Below are positions 11,604-22,884 of a stretch of DNA of 64,000 nt, in pieces. This stretch comes from Talinum fruticosum (taxonomy: Eukaryota > Streptophyta > Magnoliopsida > Caryophyllales > Talinaceae). The stretch spans positions 1,922,001 through 1,986,000 of the forward strand of contig JAITYX010000074.1 of NCBI GenBank assembly GCA_021018815.1. Reading direction: 5' to 3'. The notes below the pieces were generated by a model, which had not been told where the DNA came from, did not search any database, and saw only the letters and a program-made list of their open reading frames with translations. The position numbers and the translations under genes were made by a program. How positions within the stretch are numbered: the first letter of the stretch is position 1; every line of letters begins with the position of its first letter.

Positions 11604-12851
11604 ATGGCTATGGCTTCCTTACAAGCTCCCACCAACCTCTACTCTTCACCAACTTTTCTCTCTCTTCTCAGAAAATCACAAATTTCGAGTGCCCTTCGCG
11701 TGCCGGGATACCTCAAGAAGCCTCTCATTGTGGTCCCAAAGCTACCAAGCATTGATCAGAAGAAGGTAGCCGTTGATGAGCTCAATAAGATAACTAAAAT
11801 CGCCACTGATTTTCCTAGTAAGGATAGCAGAGATGGAAATATTCTCAAGCTGTACACAATATTGGAGGCGCTGAATGATAGGATAGAGATGCACCAGAAC
11901 ATCAAGGAGCAACGCGAGAACTGGAACTCCTTGTTGTTGAACTCCACAAACATGATCACCCTTACAGCTGCCACAATGGCGGGCCTCATTGGGACCGAAA
12001 TGGGCTCTTCCTTGGGTTTGAAGGTATCCTCCACCTTACTCTTTGCAGCCGCCACCGGAATCCTTTTGATAATGAACAAGATCCAGCCTTCCCAGCTGGT
12101 TGAAGAGCAAAGGAACGCGGTGAGGCTATTCAAGAAGCTCAAGACCAAGATCCAAACCACTCTCTCCCTTCAAATTGAGACAGAGAAGGAGGTTGAAGAT
12201 GCCATGGAGGAGGTTTTAGCCCTTGATAGAGCATACCCACTTCCTCTATTGGGTGCCATGCTTGAAAAATTCCCCAACAAGTTCAAGCCAACCTCTTGGT
12301 GGCCCTCAAAGGGGCCATCTAATGTTCCAAGGTTGAGCCCTAGGAGAGACAAAATGAATGGGTGGAGTGAGAAGTTGGAGGAGGAGATGAGGGCCATTGT
12401 GGGAGTAATAAAGGAGAAAGACAAGGAGGATTATGTCAGATTAGGCAACAAGGCATTGAAGATTAACAAAACCCTAGCCACATTAGGCCCATTGCTGACC
12501 GGGATAGCCGCCATCAGTTCTGGTTTATCTGGCCATGGTAGTCCTTGGGCCGGGGTGGTGGCTGCCGTGGCGGGATCCATGGCTAGCATAGTGAACACAA
12601 TAGAGCATGGTGGGCAAGTGGGGATGGTGTTTGAGATGTACAGAAACTGTGCTGGCTTCTTTAGCCTCATGGAAGAGACTGTTGAGGCTAACTTGGAAGA
12701 AAAAGATACGGGGAAGAGAGAGAATGGGGAGTTGTTTGAGATGAAGATGGCTTTGCATTTGGGCAGAAGCTTGTCTGAACTCAGAGACTTGGCTGACAGA
12801 TCAACAAGAAATGGAGGCAATGTGAATGAATTTGCAAGCAAGCTCTTTTAA
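11604..12851 (+). CDS. At4g22030-like protein (annotated in plants as 'probable F-box protein'), intact
   Basis: The 415-residue single-exon frame is unbroken. It matches by memory the plant family named after At4g22030: LYTILEALNDRIEMHQN, NMITLTAATMAGL, ATGILLIMNKIQPSQL, AYPLPLLGAMLEKFP, then EHGGQVGMVFEMYRNCAGFF and the C-terminus NEFASKLF. I see no F-box; the family name comes from one longer Arabidopsis protein. Two hydrophobic stretches (about residues 115-160 and 295-335) may be membrane helices. The Ser/Thr-rich, acid-poor N-terminus (MAMASLQAPTNLYSSPTF) looks like a plastid transit peptide, which is inference. The biochemical role is unknown. The first ATG at 11604 is followed by another at 11610; the first gives the family's usual MASLQ-like start. 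This is the only host gene in the window without a frame break. Confidence 0.9.
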   Translation: MAMASLQAPTNLYSSPTFLSLLRKSQISSALRVPGYLKKPLIVVPKLPSIDQKKVAVDELNKITKIATDFPSKDSRDGNILKLYTILEALNDRIEMHQNIKEQRENWNSLLLNSTNMITLTAATMAGLIGTEMGSSLGLKVSSTLLFAAATGILLIMNKIQPSQLVEEQRNAVRLFKKLKTKIQTTLSLQIETEKEVEDAMEEVLALDRAYPLPLLGAMLEKFPNKFKPTSWWPSKGPSNVPRLSPRRDKMNGWSEKLEEEMRAIVGVIKEKDKEDYVRLGNKALKINKTLATLGPLLTGIAAISSGLSGHGSPWAGVVAAVAGSMASIVNTIEHGGQVGMVFEMYRNCAGFFSLMEETVEANLEEKDTGKRENGELFEMKMALHLGRSLSELRDLADRSTRNGGNVNEFASKLF

Positions 12852-13485
12852 TTGATCTAATTAGTCATGTAATTAGAGGTTGTTGACGAAGGAATTCTTT
12901 CATTCTTTTAAACGTTACGAGGATGTTTATTTAATTTTGTATAGTTAGGTGACCAGCGTTACTTTATATAGCCAGCTCCGGTGTCTATAAGAGGAATATT
13001 AATTATGTAAAGAATTTATACAAGTAAAAAATTTGATTACTTGTGTGTGCTATAAACTCTTCTTAATTATATGTAGTATGATGTTCGATTAAAAACATTA
13101 TATGTAGTATGATGAGAAGCAATAGAAACGCAATGAGAGAAAAAGTAAGTATCAGACTTTAAATTGTATGAGTCCCATTTGTCAGACCACCTCTGTATTT
13201 TCCAATAGAAATTAAGTGACGTGCTGCAATTTGCCTAAAAATTATGCCAAACGCAGAGTTTTATTGCTCTTAAACGCATGATAAGCGGGGTTCTTATTTT
13301 TGGAACACTGGAACCGAGTTTTAAGCTTTAAATGCGTATCATCATTCTTTGGAGGGGATTTAGGGGAGATTTTCATGGGATTCATCCACTAAATCCTCAC
13401 CTTAAATCCCCCATTAAATTTGCTCTAACTTGATAGATAGTCGATTGGCAAAGTAAAGGCATTGCACTCTTTAGTTGTCTTAAGG
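12852..13485. other. 3' flank and spacer
   Basis: AT-rich 3' flank of the At4g22030-like gene, running up to the target duplication of the LINE at 13486. Nothing else is recognisable. Confidence 0.5.
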
Positions 13486-13498
13486 TCCAAGATGGCAA
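13486..13498. repeat. LINE target-site duplication, left copy
   Basis: TCCAAGATGGCAA here matches TCCAAAATGGCAA at 22201-22213 (12 of 13), directly after the LINE poly(A). This length is typical of L1 target duplications. Confidence 0.6.
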
Positions 13499-13779
13499 AA
13501 ATCAAGTGCATTAAGAATTCTCTCTCGAGGGAAACCCTATACCCACTGTGAGAGTTCTTGCCCTGCTGGTAGGACAGTTGTTGACCCGATAATTCACCTC
13601 TTTGTACGTATTTGCTTCTCGTCACGTTTGTTGAAGCCTTTGCTACTTGGGTGGAGGTCCGTCTAGTAAGGGTTTCTTTACCCTAATAATTGATTGTACA
13701 GCTTTTCCTTATTCGTGAAGCTTTGGAGGGGTGCAATGCAGGAGCTAAATGTTGAGTGGAACAGACTGGACCTAAGGGG

Positions 13780-14266
13780 GAGGTGGTGGAGTTTGGGGAG
13801 GAGATATCACAGGAGGAAAAGGAGGAAATCAAATTGAGTCTCATTGGAAAACTGATGATCCCAAATAATGTAACGTCCGTCTTAAGAAATATGTGCTCCA
13901 GAATATTTGGCGTCTAAGTAAAGGACTAGTAGTTCGGCACATTGATAAGAATATCTTTGTCTTCCAATTCTTCTCTAGGCAGGACAAAGAGTTTGTACTC
14001 AACGAGGGGCCATGGGCTTTTGATGTCAATATCCGACTCGAAAGAAAACAAGTCTCTAAGGTGGAATTTACAACGGCATGATTCTGAAGGCTTACGATCT
14101 CCCAACAATCTGTCAAACACCTTCCTTTGAAAAAGTTCTGGGTGACAAAGTTGGAGTCTTTATTGATTACAAGGAAACTAATATGCATGGTGCTAAAAAA
14201 CTCCCTCTCTTTCCGTGTGGATGTTGATGAATCTAAACCTCTATGACATGAGTTACGCTTAAAATG
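13780..14266 (+). pseudogene. LINE ORF1, 5' part (DUF4283-like)
   Basis: The translation gives LKKYVLQNIWRLSKGLVV, then FVFQFFSRQDKEFVLNEGPWAFD, read in pieces. This is the hallmark of the DUF4283 domain in plant LINE ORF1. An upstream piece in another frame (KLSLIGKLMIPNNVT) belongs to the same protein, so at least one frameshift is present. The frame is cut at 14266 by CACTA-1 and resumes at 17772 with the zinc-knuckle part. Confidence 0.75.
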
Positions 14267-15619
14267 CACTACTACAGGAACCACTTTCAACAACGGGTCT
14301 TTAACGACAGTTAAAAGGACAAATCGTCATGAAAACTGGATCTGGTGACATTGTTGTAAATAACCGGGATTGTGTAACACATATGACGGCGGTTCTTTTC
14401 GAATATATTTAACGATGGTTCTATTAAATAACCATCGTTAAATGTCACATATGACAACTGTTCTATGACAGAACTGTCGTTATATGTATTTTAGATCGAC
14501 TTAAAAAACACGATCCGCTGTTTTCACGCTCACTTACATCTATTCTCGGTCTTATCGCTTTCTACGGTTTCTCTCCTATACATACCTCCTCATATCTGGA
14601 ATTCGTAGCTTCCTCGCCGGTCGACTTGAATTGGTAAGCCCACTTACATCCTCGCCGTTGTAGTTTCCTCTCTCTTAATCTTTCATTTTTCATAGTTTCC
14701 TGTCGTCTCTTTTAAGTGTAGATCTCCTTAAACTAATTCTCGCTGTCAAGCCTCTCCTCACCCTCACCATTGTCGATTTTTAGGTATGAATCTCTATCCT
14801 CTCTTATTTTTCGCTTTAAATTATTTACAAAATATATTATAATTAAATGTTGAATGTATTTGTGGTAATTATGTGAATGTTGAGAATGTGGGTAATGTTT
14901 GAGAGTGTTGAAATGAATCTTTATTGAAATGTTGAATATTGAGAAGGTAACATTTGTTTAGTTTATTAAGTTGGAAATTCGTGAAATGTTTGAGATTTTG
15001 AGAAATGGGTTTAGGAGTTCAGGATTTGTGGTAATTATAGTGAAATAGAATGATAGTTAAGGATGTCGAAATAGTGCATCTAAATTTGTTTAGGGTTTTA
15101 GAGAAATAGAAAGATAATTTGGATATAGGGTCATCCCTAAAAACATTCTCATAAAGATAAGTTTGTATCCAAATTTGTTTATTTTAATGAGGTGACGTTA
15201 GGGTGAACTTATTTATCCAATTATCGAAATTGGTATCCAAATATGGTTACAGTTTAGAGAAATAAAAATATTTATGATTTAGGGTCCGAGGAAATAGAAA
15301 AATTTCTAGTTATATGTTTAAGGGTCAATAGGGAGAAAATATAAATGTGAACATATAAAAAATTAGAAAGGTATTTGGATATAGGGATCTCCCCAATTAC
15401 TTGTCATAAAGATAAATTTGTTATCAAATTTATTTATTTTGATGAGTTGAAGTTGGAGGTGGACTAATCTATCCAACTACCTAAATTTCTGCTTTCCTTT
15501 TTTGGTGCAAGTTTGTTTTATTATACATGATCGTAAACTAGAGTACACAATTTTTTGAAGTTTAAGTAATGCATTAGACAATAATGAATATTAATGAAAT
15601 GTTCATGCTGTCCATTTAG

Positions 15620-15995
15620 TTTGCTTCAACAACCCAAGACATAACTAGAATCGGAGTTCTCATAACCCTTATTGACTTTAGCAATGAGGTCGGAGTCACT
15701 AGGTAAGATATAGAGTCTATGTGCAGTGTGGGTTAGTACACGAAGAAAGGGAAAAATGATAAAGGCTTTATTGGAGAAAAAGTAATAAACAATAGGGAAT
15801 TATTACTAGTTTTCTTATTGTTTACTACCTTTTTCTCTTATAAAGCCTTTATCCATTTTCCCTTTCTTCATGTGCTGACCCACGCTGCACAAAGACTGTA
15901 TGTCTTACCTTGTGAAGCCGATCTCATTGTTAAGACAATAAGAGTTATAGGAACTACGGTTGTAGTTATCTTTTGGGGTCGTTAAAGTGAATTAA
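15620..15995. repeat. Long inverted repeat inside CACTA-1
   Basis: The left arm (about 15620-15799) and right arm (about 15807-15995) are imperfect reverse complements around a short loop near 15800. Paired landmarks include TTCTCATAACCCTTATTGAC with ATAAGAGTTATAGGAAC, AGAAAGGGAAAAATGATAAA with TTTATCCATTTTCCCTTTCT, and GTAATAAACAATAG with CTATTGTTTACTAC (inverse). The transcript would fold into a roughly 370-nt hairpin. Confidence 0.8.
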
Positions 15996-16113
15996 AGGGA
16001 TGATCTCAACATTTTATTCATATTAATTTGTGCTATGCATTATGTAAAATTTCAAATAAAATCTTGTCTAGTTTATGATAATGTATAATACATTAAAATT
16101 GGAAGCAAAAGGA

Positions 16114-16117
<4 letters not shown>

Positions 16118-16190
<73 letters not shown>
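16118..16190. repeat. (TA)n microsatellite
   Basis: About 36 TA units lie inside CACTA-1 and end in CACACGT. Confidence 0.95.
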
Positions 16191-16195
<5 letters not shown>

Positions 16196-16201
16196 GTAAA
16201 A

Positions 16202-17030
16202 TTGGAAGCAAAAAAATTCTTTGAATGGGAAGAGGGGTAGAGGCTTTATTGAAGGAGTTGGTAAGAATAATTCTTTGACTTAATTCTCCCTTTTGATCAT
16301 AGTGAAAATGAGTTACGGAGCACTTCCTGCTGGTTACAAGAAATTGTGCCTAGCTTCAATAGGGACCGTGCTGAGTAAGCTGCTGTTGCCAATTGTTGCC
16401 TATCCCTCGTTGCGAGAACATTCTACAACCTTTTGATTGATGATGCCATGGAGCTGGATTTTGTAGACTTTGACGAAGCTCATACTCTCAAGCAAGTTGT
16501 GTTGCGTTTCGACAGGGACCTCCTTGAAGCCTAGGTAGAGCGCCACTTTAACCATCTTATAAAAATCCAGGCAAGCAATTCGCAGTCACTAGCAAGTGAT
16601 GCTCGTGGACAGAGGCGCCACTTCAAGCATGGGCTCATCGTCCGGTCCCCCCGGAGAGCAAGTGAATCGGTGGTATGCTCTTTCTCTCGTTCTTCTCCGG
16701 TCCGAAAGAACTTACTAAAAGAGAAGGGGAGGAACCTCCCTAAGGAAAAGAATAGGAACCTCCCTAAGAAGTAGTGAGGTTGTCTACCTTTACCCCATGC
16801 ACGAACTCCAAGCAAGCAAACAAAGGACTAAGCTCTCCAGTGGGTCGGCTAGAAGATCATCATTCAATAAGGGTCGAAGGACTAAGCTCCCGAATGTTAC
16901 CTTCGTCCTTGATTTTCTCATTGCATTTTTGACAGCTTGAGACAGCTTTTCCTTAGAGGAGTAATGAGCTCACTCTTAACTAGTTCGTGGAAGAGAGCAT
17001 TGAGTTTTTATGTTGTCCACCTCTTTGTAC
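16202..17030. other. GC-richer patch of unknown origin in CACTA-1
   Basis: This stretch is clearly richer in G+C than its surroundings. It has short open runs on the plus strand (for example LIDDAMELDFVDFDEAHTLK near 16440-16500) and a block with repeated AGGAACCTCCCTAAG at 16725-16770. I do not recognise it. It could be captured host or organellar DNA. Confidence 0.4.
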
Positions 17031-17032
17031 AT

Positions 17033-17285
17033 TTCTTTTCAGTATTTATGTCGCAGAATACGATGTAGTTATGTGCTTGTGTTTATGACTATATTGCTTG
17101 CTTGGAGTTCGTGTAGAGGTAGCGTGGACAACAAATAAATATGATGTATATATGTTGTCCAGGCTACCTCCGCAACAATTCCAAGCAAGCAATATCGTCA
17201 TAAAGACAATGACATAACTAAATCTACTACAAAAACAGCACTTTGGGTAACTAGAGATGAACTTTTTCACATAAATACTGAAAGA
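17033..17285. repeat. miRNA-precursor-like hairpin inside CACTA-1
   Basis: Arms at about 17062-17133 and 17152-17223 pair closely around an ~18-nt loop: ATATTGCTTGCTTGGAGTTC with the inverse of AATTCCAAGCAAGCAATATC, and GGTAGCGTGGACAACA with TGTTGTCCAGGCTACC. Pairing resumes further out (CAGTATTTATGT with ACATAAATACTG at 17041 and 17270). A third related copy, ACGAACTCCAAGCAAGCAA, sits at 16801-16819. I know no plant miRNA with this sequence. Confidence 0.65.
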
Positions 17286-17771
17286 GTACTCGTTTATATT
17301 ATAATTTCACATCATTGTAACATATTCATTGTTGAAACTTATTGTAAAACATGGAATTATGTTGTTGAACATGTTCAAGATGGAACTTGTTGTGATTGTA
17401 GTAAGTGGGAAATTTTTGTAATTTATATTGGAAAATTATTGCTGCTGGTTGTTGTAAGTTGTCATGTATTTTGTACTTTATTTTGTATAAGGGGATAGGA
17501 AAAAACAAAAAAATATAAAAAAATTCTAACCTATGACGACGGTTTTTACATTAGAACCGTCGTCATATGCTCGCCTAGAACAATTTTTCATTTTGTGTAG
17601 TACCAATGACGACGGTTCTAATGTAAGAACCGTCGTCATAGATGACCTATAACTACAATTTTGAACCTTAGTAAAAGATGCTACATACAACAACGGCCAC
17701 ATACACGACGCCGGTTAACCGTAGTTAAATGTCGTTTTCAACCGTAGTTAAAAGTGGTTCTTGTAGTAGTG

Positions 17772-17960
17772 ATGGATGGTAAAACTCGGTGGATTTACTT
17801 TAAGTTTCTTAAGCTCCCCGATTATTGTTATGGGTGTGGTAAAATTGGCCATACCCTGAAAGCCTATGAGGAAGTCGACCCAAACACACTAGAGGACATG
17901 TAAGGATATGGAGTTTGGCTACGTGGTTCACCTCTTAAATTCTATAGAACGAATACAGAG
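17772..17960 (+). pseudogene. LINE ORF1, 3' part (zinc knuckle)
   Basis: Directly after the CACTA-1 target duplication the frame reads DGKTRWIYFKFLKLPD then CYGCGKIGHTLKAYEE. This is the zinc knuckle of plant LINE ORF1 with its last Cys replaced by Tyr. It continues the ORF1 cut at 14266. Confidence 0.7.
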
Positions 17961-18190
17961 GTAAATATGCAAAAGGAGAGAAGATTGTTTTTAACACTTA
18001 GAAACAATATGTTTGGTAGTAGGGCGAGGCAAAGATTGACCTTTGGTAGGAGGAAACAAAGAGAGTCAAGTCACTAGAAAGAATTCTTTAATATGCACAT
18101 AGACACAAATGTGGAGCTTCGGTAAGGAAGGAGGCATTTCAACGCGAGAAAACCACGGGTACTAGCTCGGGGGATTAGAGAAGGTTAGAG

Positions 18191-21100
18191 TTGTTGAGGA
18201 TATGGATCCCTTTTGTCTCTCAATCCACCAAGAGCAATGAGTACTTTATGTCCGAACTGCCAGAGTTATGGTCGAAGCTCGGGCAATTTGAGACCTTCGT
18301 ACCTTACTACGAAGGTATTCGCCTAACATGGTCTTCCTTGACCAAAAAGAGTGTTGTAGAAATGGAGTCTGTTAAAGAAAGGTTAGGTGATTTTATATGG
18401 CTTGTATGTTGATGCCATGGCTGATTGGGTGGTTTGGCTCTTTTATACGGAAGGATTTGGTCGATGTGAAGTTTATGTCAATCTCTACATATCGGATGAG
18501 GAACTTTTATGGTTATAAGAGAAATATGAGTGCCGGTTCACTGGGGTGTATGGGTGGTGTGAATCACACTTCAAACATAAAACCAATGAGATGATTTCGA
18601 GCTTGCGGAATGACTCAAACCTCCCTTGGTTAGTGGGTAGAGACCTTAATGAAATGTTTTACAACCTGGAGAAGAAAGGGTGGTCCTCCAAAAGCTCAAA
18701 CTCATATTGATACCTTTAAGGAGTACTTCATTGATAATGAACTTTTTGATCTTGGTTGTTTGGGTTATGAGTTCACTTGGAGTAATTATCGCCGTAGTGG
18801 GGAAGTGGTGGAGGAACACCTTGATTGCTATTTTCTAATGGGGCAAGTAACACACATTGACCGTGGTATTTCGGACTATTTGCCTATCTTACTCGAAGTG
18901 CAAACCGAGACATGGTAACGATTCTCCTTCTTATAAACCTTTCCACTTTGAAAATATGCCCGATTTTGACGCGTTGGTGAGCCGGTAAGGTGTCGTATAG
19001 GGGCTGCAGATAGGGTTGACGCTTTGATGACAAAATTGGAGAGTTGTAGTAGTCACCTAGCTAAATGGAACAAAGAGCAATTTGGGATGATGCATGAGGA
19101 AACTAAGAAGTTGGAACTCAAATTGAGAGGGTTGAACGATGCTACAAATTGGAAGAACGTCCTTTTAGAAATTAGGGAGTGGCGGGGAAAGAGGAAATTA
19201 TGTGGTGGTAAAGGGCTTGATCCGATTATTTGAAATATGGTGAGTCAAACACTAGATGGTTCCACTTAAGAGCCAATGCACGGAGATTGGCAAATACAAT
19301 TGAGTGTCTAATTGATCCTAATGGTAACTTCAATAAGACCCTATATTATTATTTGAGATATTATTGTTAATTTTTTCACCGATTTATTCTCAAGTGATGG
19401 AAAATTAGAGATGGGGGATGTGTTAGAGTGCGTTCAACCTAGAGTTGCTAATGATATGAATGAGGCACTATGTTGTCCATATTAAAAAAAGGAGGTAGAA
19501 CAGGCTTTGAAACGGATGTATCCTCAAAAGGCCCCGGGCCCGATGAGATGAACCTCTTCTTTTATCAAAAATTTTTAGATGTGATTGATGATGATGTATT
19601 GGGTGTGGTATTAGATATCTTACATGGTCATCCTATTTCTCCAAAACTTAACACGTTTGCGATGTTGATACATAAGAAGTCTCATGCCAAATGTATGACT
19701 CGATTTTTGCACTATTAGCCTTTGTAACATGGTTTATAAAGTTTTAAGAAGGTTTTAGCTAATAGGTTGAAAACCTTTTTGCCTAGTATTATCTCTGAAT
19801 CGCAATCTACCTTTGTCCCAAGGATACTTATCACCGATAATATTATTGTTGCTTTTGAGATGTTTCGTGTGATGAAATGTGACAACATCGTCTGGGAGCA
19901 ATGGCAGTTAAACTGGATATGACTAAGATCTACGACAGGGTGGAGTAGTTGTTCCTTATGCAGGTTATGCTTAGACTTGGCTTATGCACCCAATGGATTA
20001 ATCTCATTATGTGATTTGTTCAGCTTCGTTCTCCTTCTTGGTGAATGGTGTCCCCACATGTTATGTGATTCTTAGTAGAGGGCTGAGGCAAAGTGACCCT
20101 ATCTCACCCTATCTTTTCCTTTTATCACTAAAGGGCTCCCCGGCCTTCTTAGACGGGCGATGTCCCAACTTATGATCCTAGGTTATCGATTTTCTCGAAT
20201 GCTCATGATATCATCCACCTTTTGTTCGCAAATGATATCATCATCTTCAAATGCGGCTGATAAGGGACAAGCATTTATGATCAAAGAAATACAATCGAAG
20301 TACGAGAAAGTGGCGAGACAAAAGATAAATTTTTCCAAAACTACCATATCCTTTAGCAAAGGTGTAAAAGTGGAAAAAAGGAATCAGATTGCTCGACGCC
20401 TTGATATTAGGGAAGTCCTGTCTAATGACAAGTACTTGGGCCTACCCATAGTAATTCGAAGATTAAAGAAAAGACCTTTCTTATTTATTATGGATATAAC
20501 CAAAGATATATTGTCTAAATATATGGATAGACTCGTTATGGGCAGGGAGGAAAGTGTTAGTAAAGGATATGACCCAAGAAATCCCTACCTATGCAATGAG
20601 TGTCTTAAAATTTTCTAATAATCTTTGTAATAGCATCCAAGCCTCTATTAGCCGATTTTGATGAGGTCATAAACAAGAGGAGCGGAAGATACATTAGTTG
20701 GGGAACGTTAAACTCTGCCAATGTAAGAGGGATAGTGGTTTGGGGTTTAGGGATATGAAAGTATTCAATGATGCTCTCTTGGCTAAACAAGTTTGGAGAC
20801 TTCTTCGGAGTTGAGCATTTTATAGGCTCAACTTAGGGATTGCCCAAGCTTTATGCGGCGCAACATTTGGGGGCTCATGATATGATTATTAAAGGTTTGA
20901 GATGGCTTGTGGGAAATGACGAGTTCATTGACGTATGGAATTCTCGGTGGATACCTCGACCGATGACTTTTAATATATTATTTCTCCGGAACCCGCACAC
21001 TTCAAAAACTTGAAGGTTGTAGCCATATACAACCTTAGGTTGGGTTATGGAATATAGAGGCCTTAAGGGAGATCTCCCAAAAATAGATGTGGAAGCTATT

Positions 21101-22070
21101 TTGGTGATCCCTTCATGCGAGTTTGGCCAAAGGACGAGTTGGTTTGGCACTATAATCCGAGTGGTGCATTTTCGGTTCGTTTCGCATACCATCTAATCAT
21201 TGAAGGTAGGAGAATAGAGCAGGGATCCTCCGCGTGGATGGACAACAATTTCTGGAGAATTATCCGGGGCATGGAAGTTCCTCCGTGGATACATTTCTTC
21301 GCTTGGAGATTGTGTAAAAAATGGAGTCAAGTCTCGTGTGCAATTTGCAGAGCACCTAAGGGGTTAGATTTTCGTGTTTTGCTAGGCTGCCCATTTGCGG
21401 AGTAGTTGTGGTCGAGGAGTGATTGGGACATGCTAGAATTTATAGGATAATTCAAGACTATTTGGAGGAGGTCATGGCGGGGACAAACCAAGAACACCTA
21501 GGGAAATTCGTGACGAAATTATGCGAAATCTGGGCTGCTTAGAACATTTTCATTTTCCAGGCCGAGGAACCGCAACCAAGTAAGGTGTATAGCCGTGCAA
21601 TATCGTAACTCCAAAGTTTTTATGAGGTTCACAAAAAGATGGAACATAAAAGGGATACCCTCCCAATTTCTTGGAGTCTTTCTTCCTCGGGGACATTGAA
21701 ACTAAACTTCAAAAGGGTAAAATGGGTGTGTCCGATTCAGGATGGGGCTTTGCTCTTCGAGATTGTGATGGTAACATTATCTTAGCTGGATCGAAATAAG
21801 GTGTGAACTTTAAGGGTGCTGAAGTTGAAGAAGCCCGAGCTTGCTTCTTTGCCTTAAAAATAGTGAGCAAGGCTGGGTATGAGTCGGTGGTAGTTGAGGG
21901 TGACTGTCTCTCGTTGATACAAAGGCTGAAGACTAAAACCATCTATGATAATGTTGTGGGTCTTATAGTTAGAGATATTGTAGCTCTGAGTAACTCTTTT
22001 AATTTTTGCGCTTATTTCTATGTGAAAAGGGGAGTGAATACTGTGTACATGAGTTAGTTCACTAGCAATC
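18191..22070 (+). pseudogene. LINE ORF2: endonuclease, reverse transcriptase and RNase H, broken
   Basis: Pieces appear in order. The endonuclease gives LGQFETFVPYYEG (18270-18315), LPWLVGRDLNEM (18623-18660), and FDLGCLGYEFTWSNYRRSG then EHLDCYF (18745-18835). The reverse transcriptase gives SSKGPGPDEMNLFFYQKFLD (about 19520-19580), VLANRLKTFLPSIISESQS (19740-19800) and KYLGLPIV (20430-20455). The zf-RVT-like part gives SVRFAYHLI and WIHFFAWRLC (21170-21315). The RNase H gives WGFALRDCDGNIILAGS, EEARACFFALK and VVVEGDCLSLIQ (21743-21930). The catalytic YADD box is not readable. At least ten frame changes or stops are present, so the protein cannot be made. Confidence 0.85.
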
Positions 22071-22213
22071 CTTATCTTTCACTAGTCATTTCTGGGTCGA
22101 TGATGTTCTCGAACCTATTGTTGCTAGAGTATCAGACGATATGTTTTCCTTCATTGATAGTAATATAACACAATCACCCCTTTTGTTAAAAAAAAAAAAA
22201 TCCAAAATGGCAA

Positions 22214-22880
22214 TGCTAAGGAGTTGTTTTTTTAAGGAAAACTTGTAAAAGTAATCTAATTTGATTTTTCATTAATTAGTTTCTTACTTGAAGACCTTTT
22301 CGTCAACTAAGAAGAATTTTTGTTTGAAAATGTTGCTATTAGTGTATCTAAGATTAAAGACCAAATTCCATAATATACTCTTTAATACGCCCCTTACGTG
22401 AATGTGCTTACTCTTCAATTTGGGGAAGGTTATACTCTAGTATATTTCTATTGGATGGAAGGATGATGGTCCATCTACGACAAAATCTGGCCATGCCTAC
22501 CATCGCCAACATCCCTTCCCTATGTTTGCTATGACATTTATTTTTTGTCCAAATAATCTTGCTATAAGATAGATAATTCCAACACATACAAAGCAAGATT
22601 CGGGACCTTAGTGAAAATCCGAGAGACAGATGTTAAATCATCTCATTCGGAACTGAAAAGAAGAAAAATTAATACAACTTATGGCCATTGCTAAAATTAA
22701 TGTTGAATAGCATCTCCACCTGCCAAATTTCAATTCTGTGGCGTTGCCATTGAAATTGAGGTTGAGTTTCTTGAATTTAGATGACCGAGAAATAGTGGGA
22801 GGAGGGCTAAAAGCATATGTACTGTAAGGGCCAATTTTAGACTCATATGGTGGAGGTTTACGAGTGACACATCGCTTAAG
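22214..22880. other. Spacer downstream of the LINE
   Basis: AT-rich spacer. I see no gene. Confidence 0.4.
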
Positions 22881-22884
22881 ACGC

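Larger units (their letters stand above)
14267..17771 (+). mobile_element. CACTA-1: small non-autonomous CACTA (En/Spm-type) element
   Basis: It begins CACTACTACAGGAACCACTT and ends with the inverted match AAGTGGTTCTTGTAGTAGTG, flanked by the 3-bp target duplication ATG (14264-14266, 17772-17774). Subterminal regions (14290-14490 and 17530-17760) contain many copies of a GACGACGGTTCT / AACCGTCGTCAT motif, the usual transposase-binding arrays of this family. No transposase is seen. The interior holds a large inverted repeat, a (TA)n tract, a GC-richer patch of unknown origin and a second hairpin. It shares both ends with CACTA-2 at 33145-41298, which may have supplied transposase. Confidence 0.93.
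13499..22200 (+). mobile_element. L1-type LINE, nearly full length, interrupted by CACTA-1
   Basis: In order on the plus strand: ORF1 with a DUF4283-like domain, ORF1 zinc knuckle, endonuclease, reverse transcriptase, zf-RVT-like region, RNase H, then 13 A's at 22188-22200. With the 3505-bp CACTA insert removed the element is about 5.2 kb, normal for plant L1s. A 13-bp near-identical target duplication flanks it. Both ORFs carry many stops and shifts, so it is inactive. Confidence 0.85.

Noticed and set aside
18191..22070. Treating the LINE ORF2 pieces as separate small genes
   Set aside because: They are ordered fragments of one endonuclease-RT-RNase H protein followed by a poly(A) tail.
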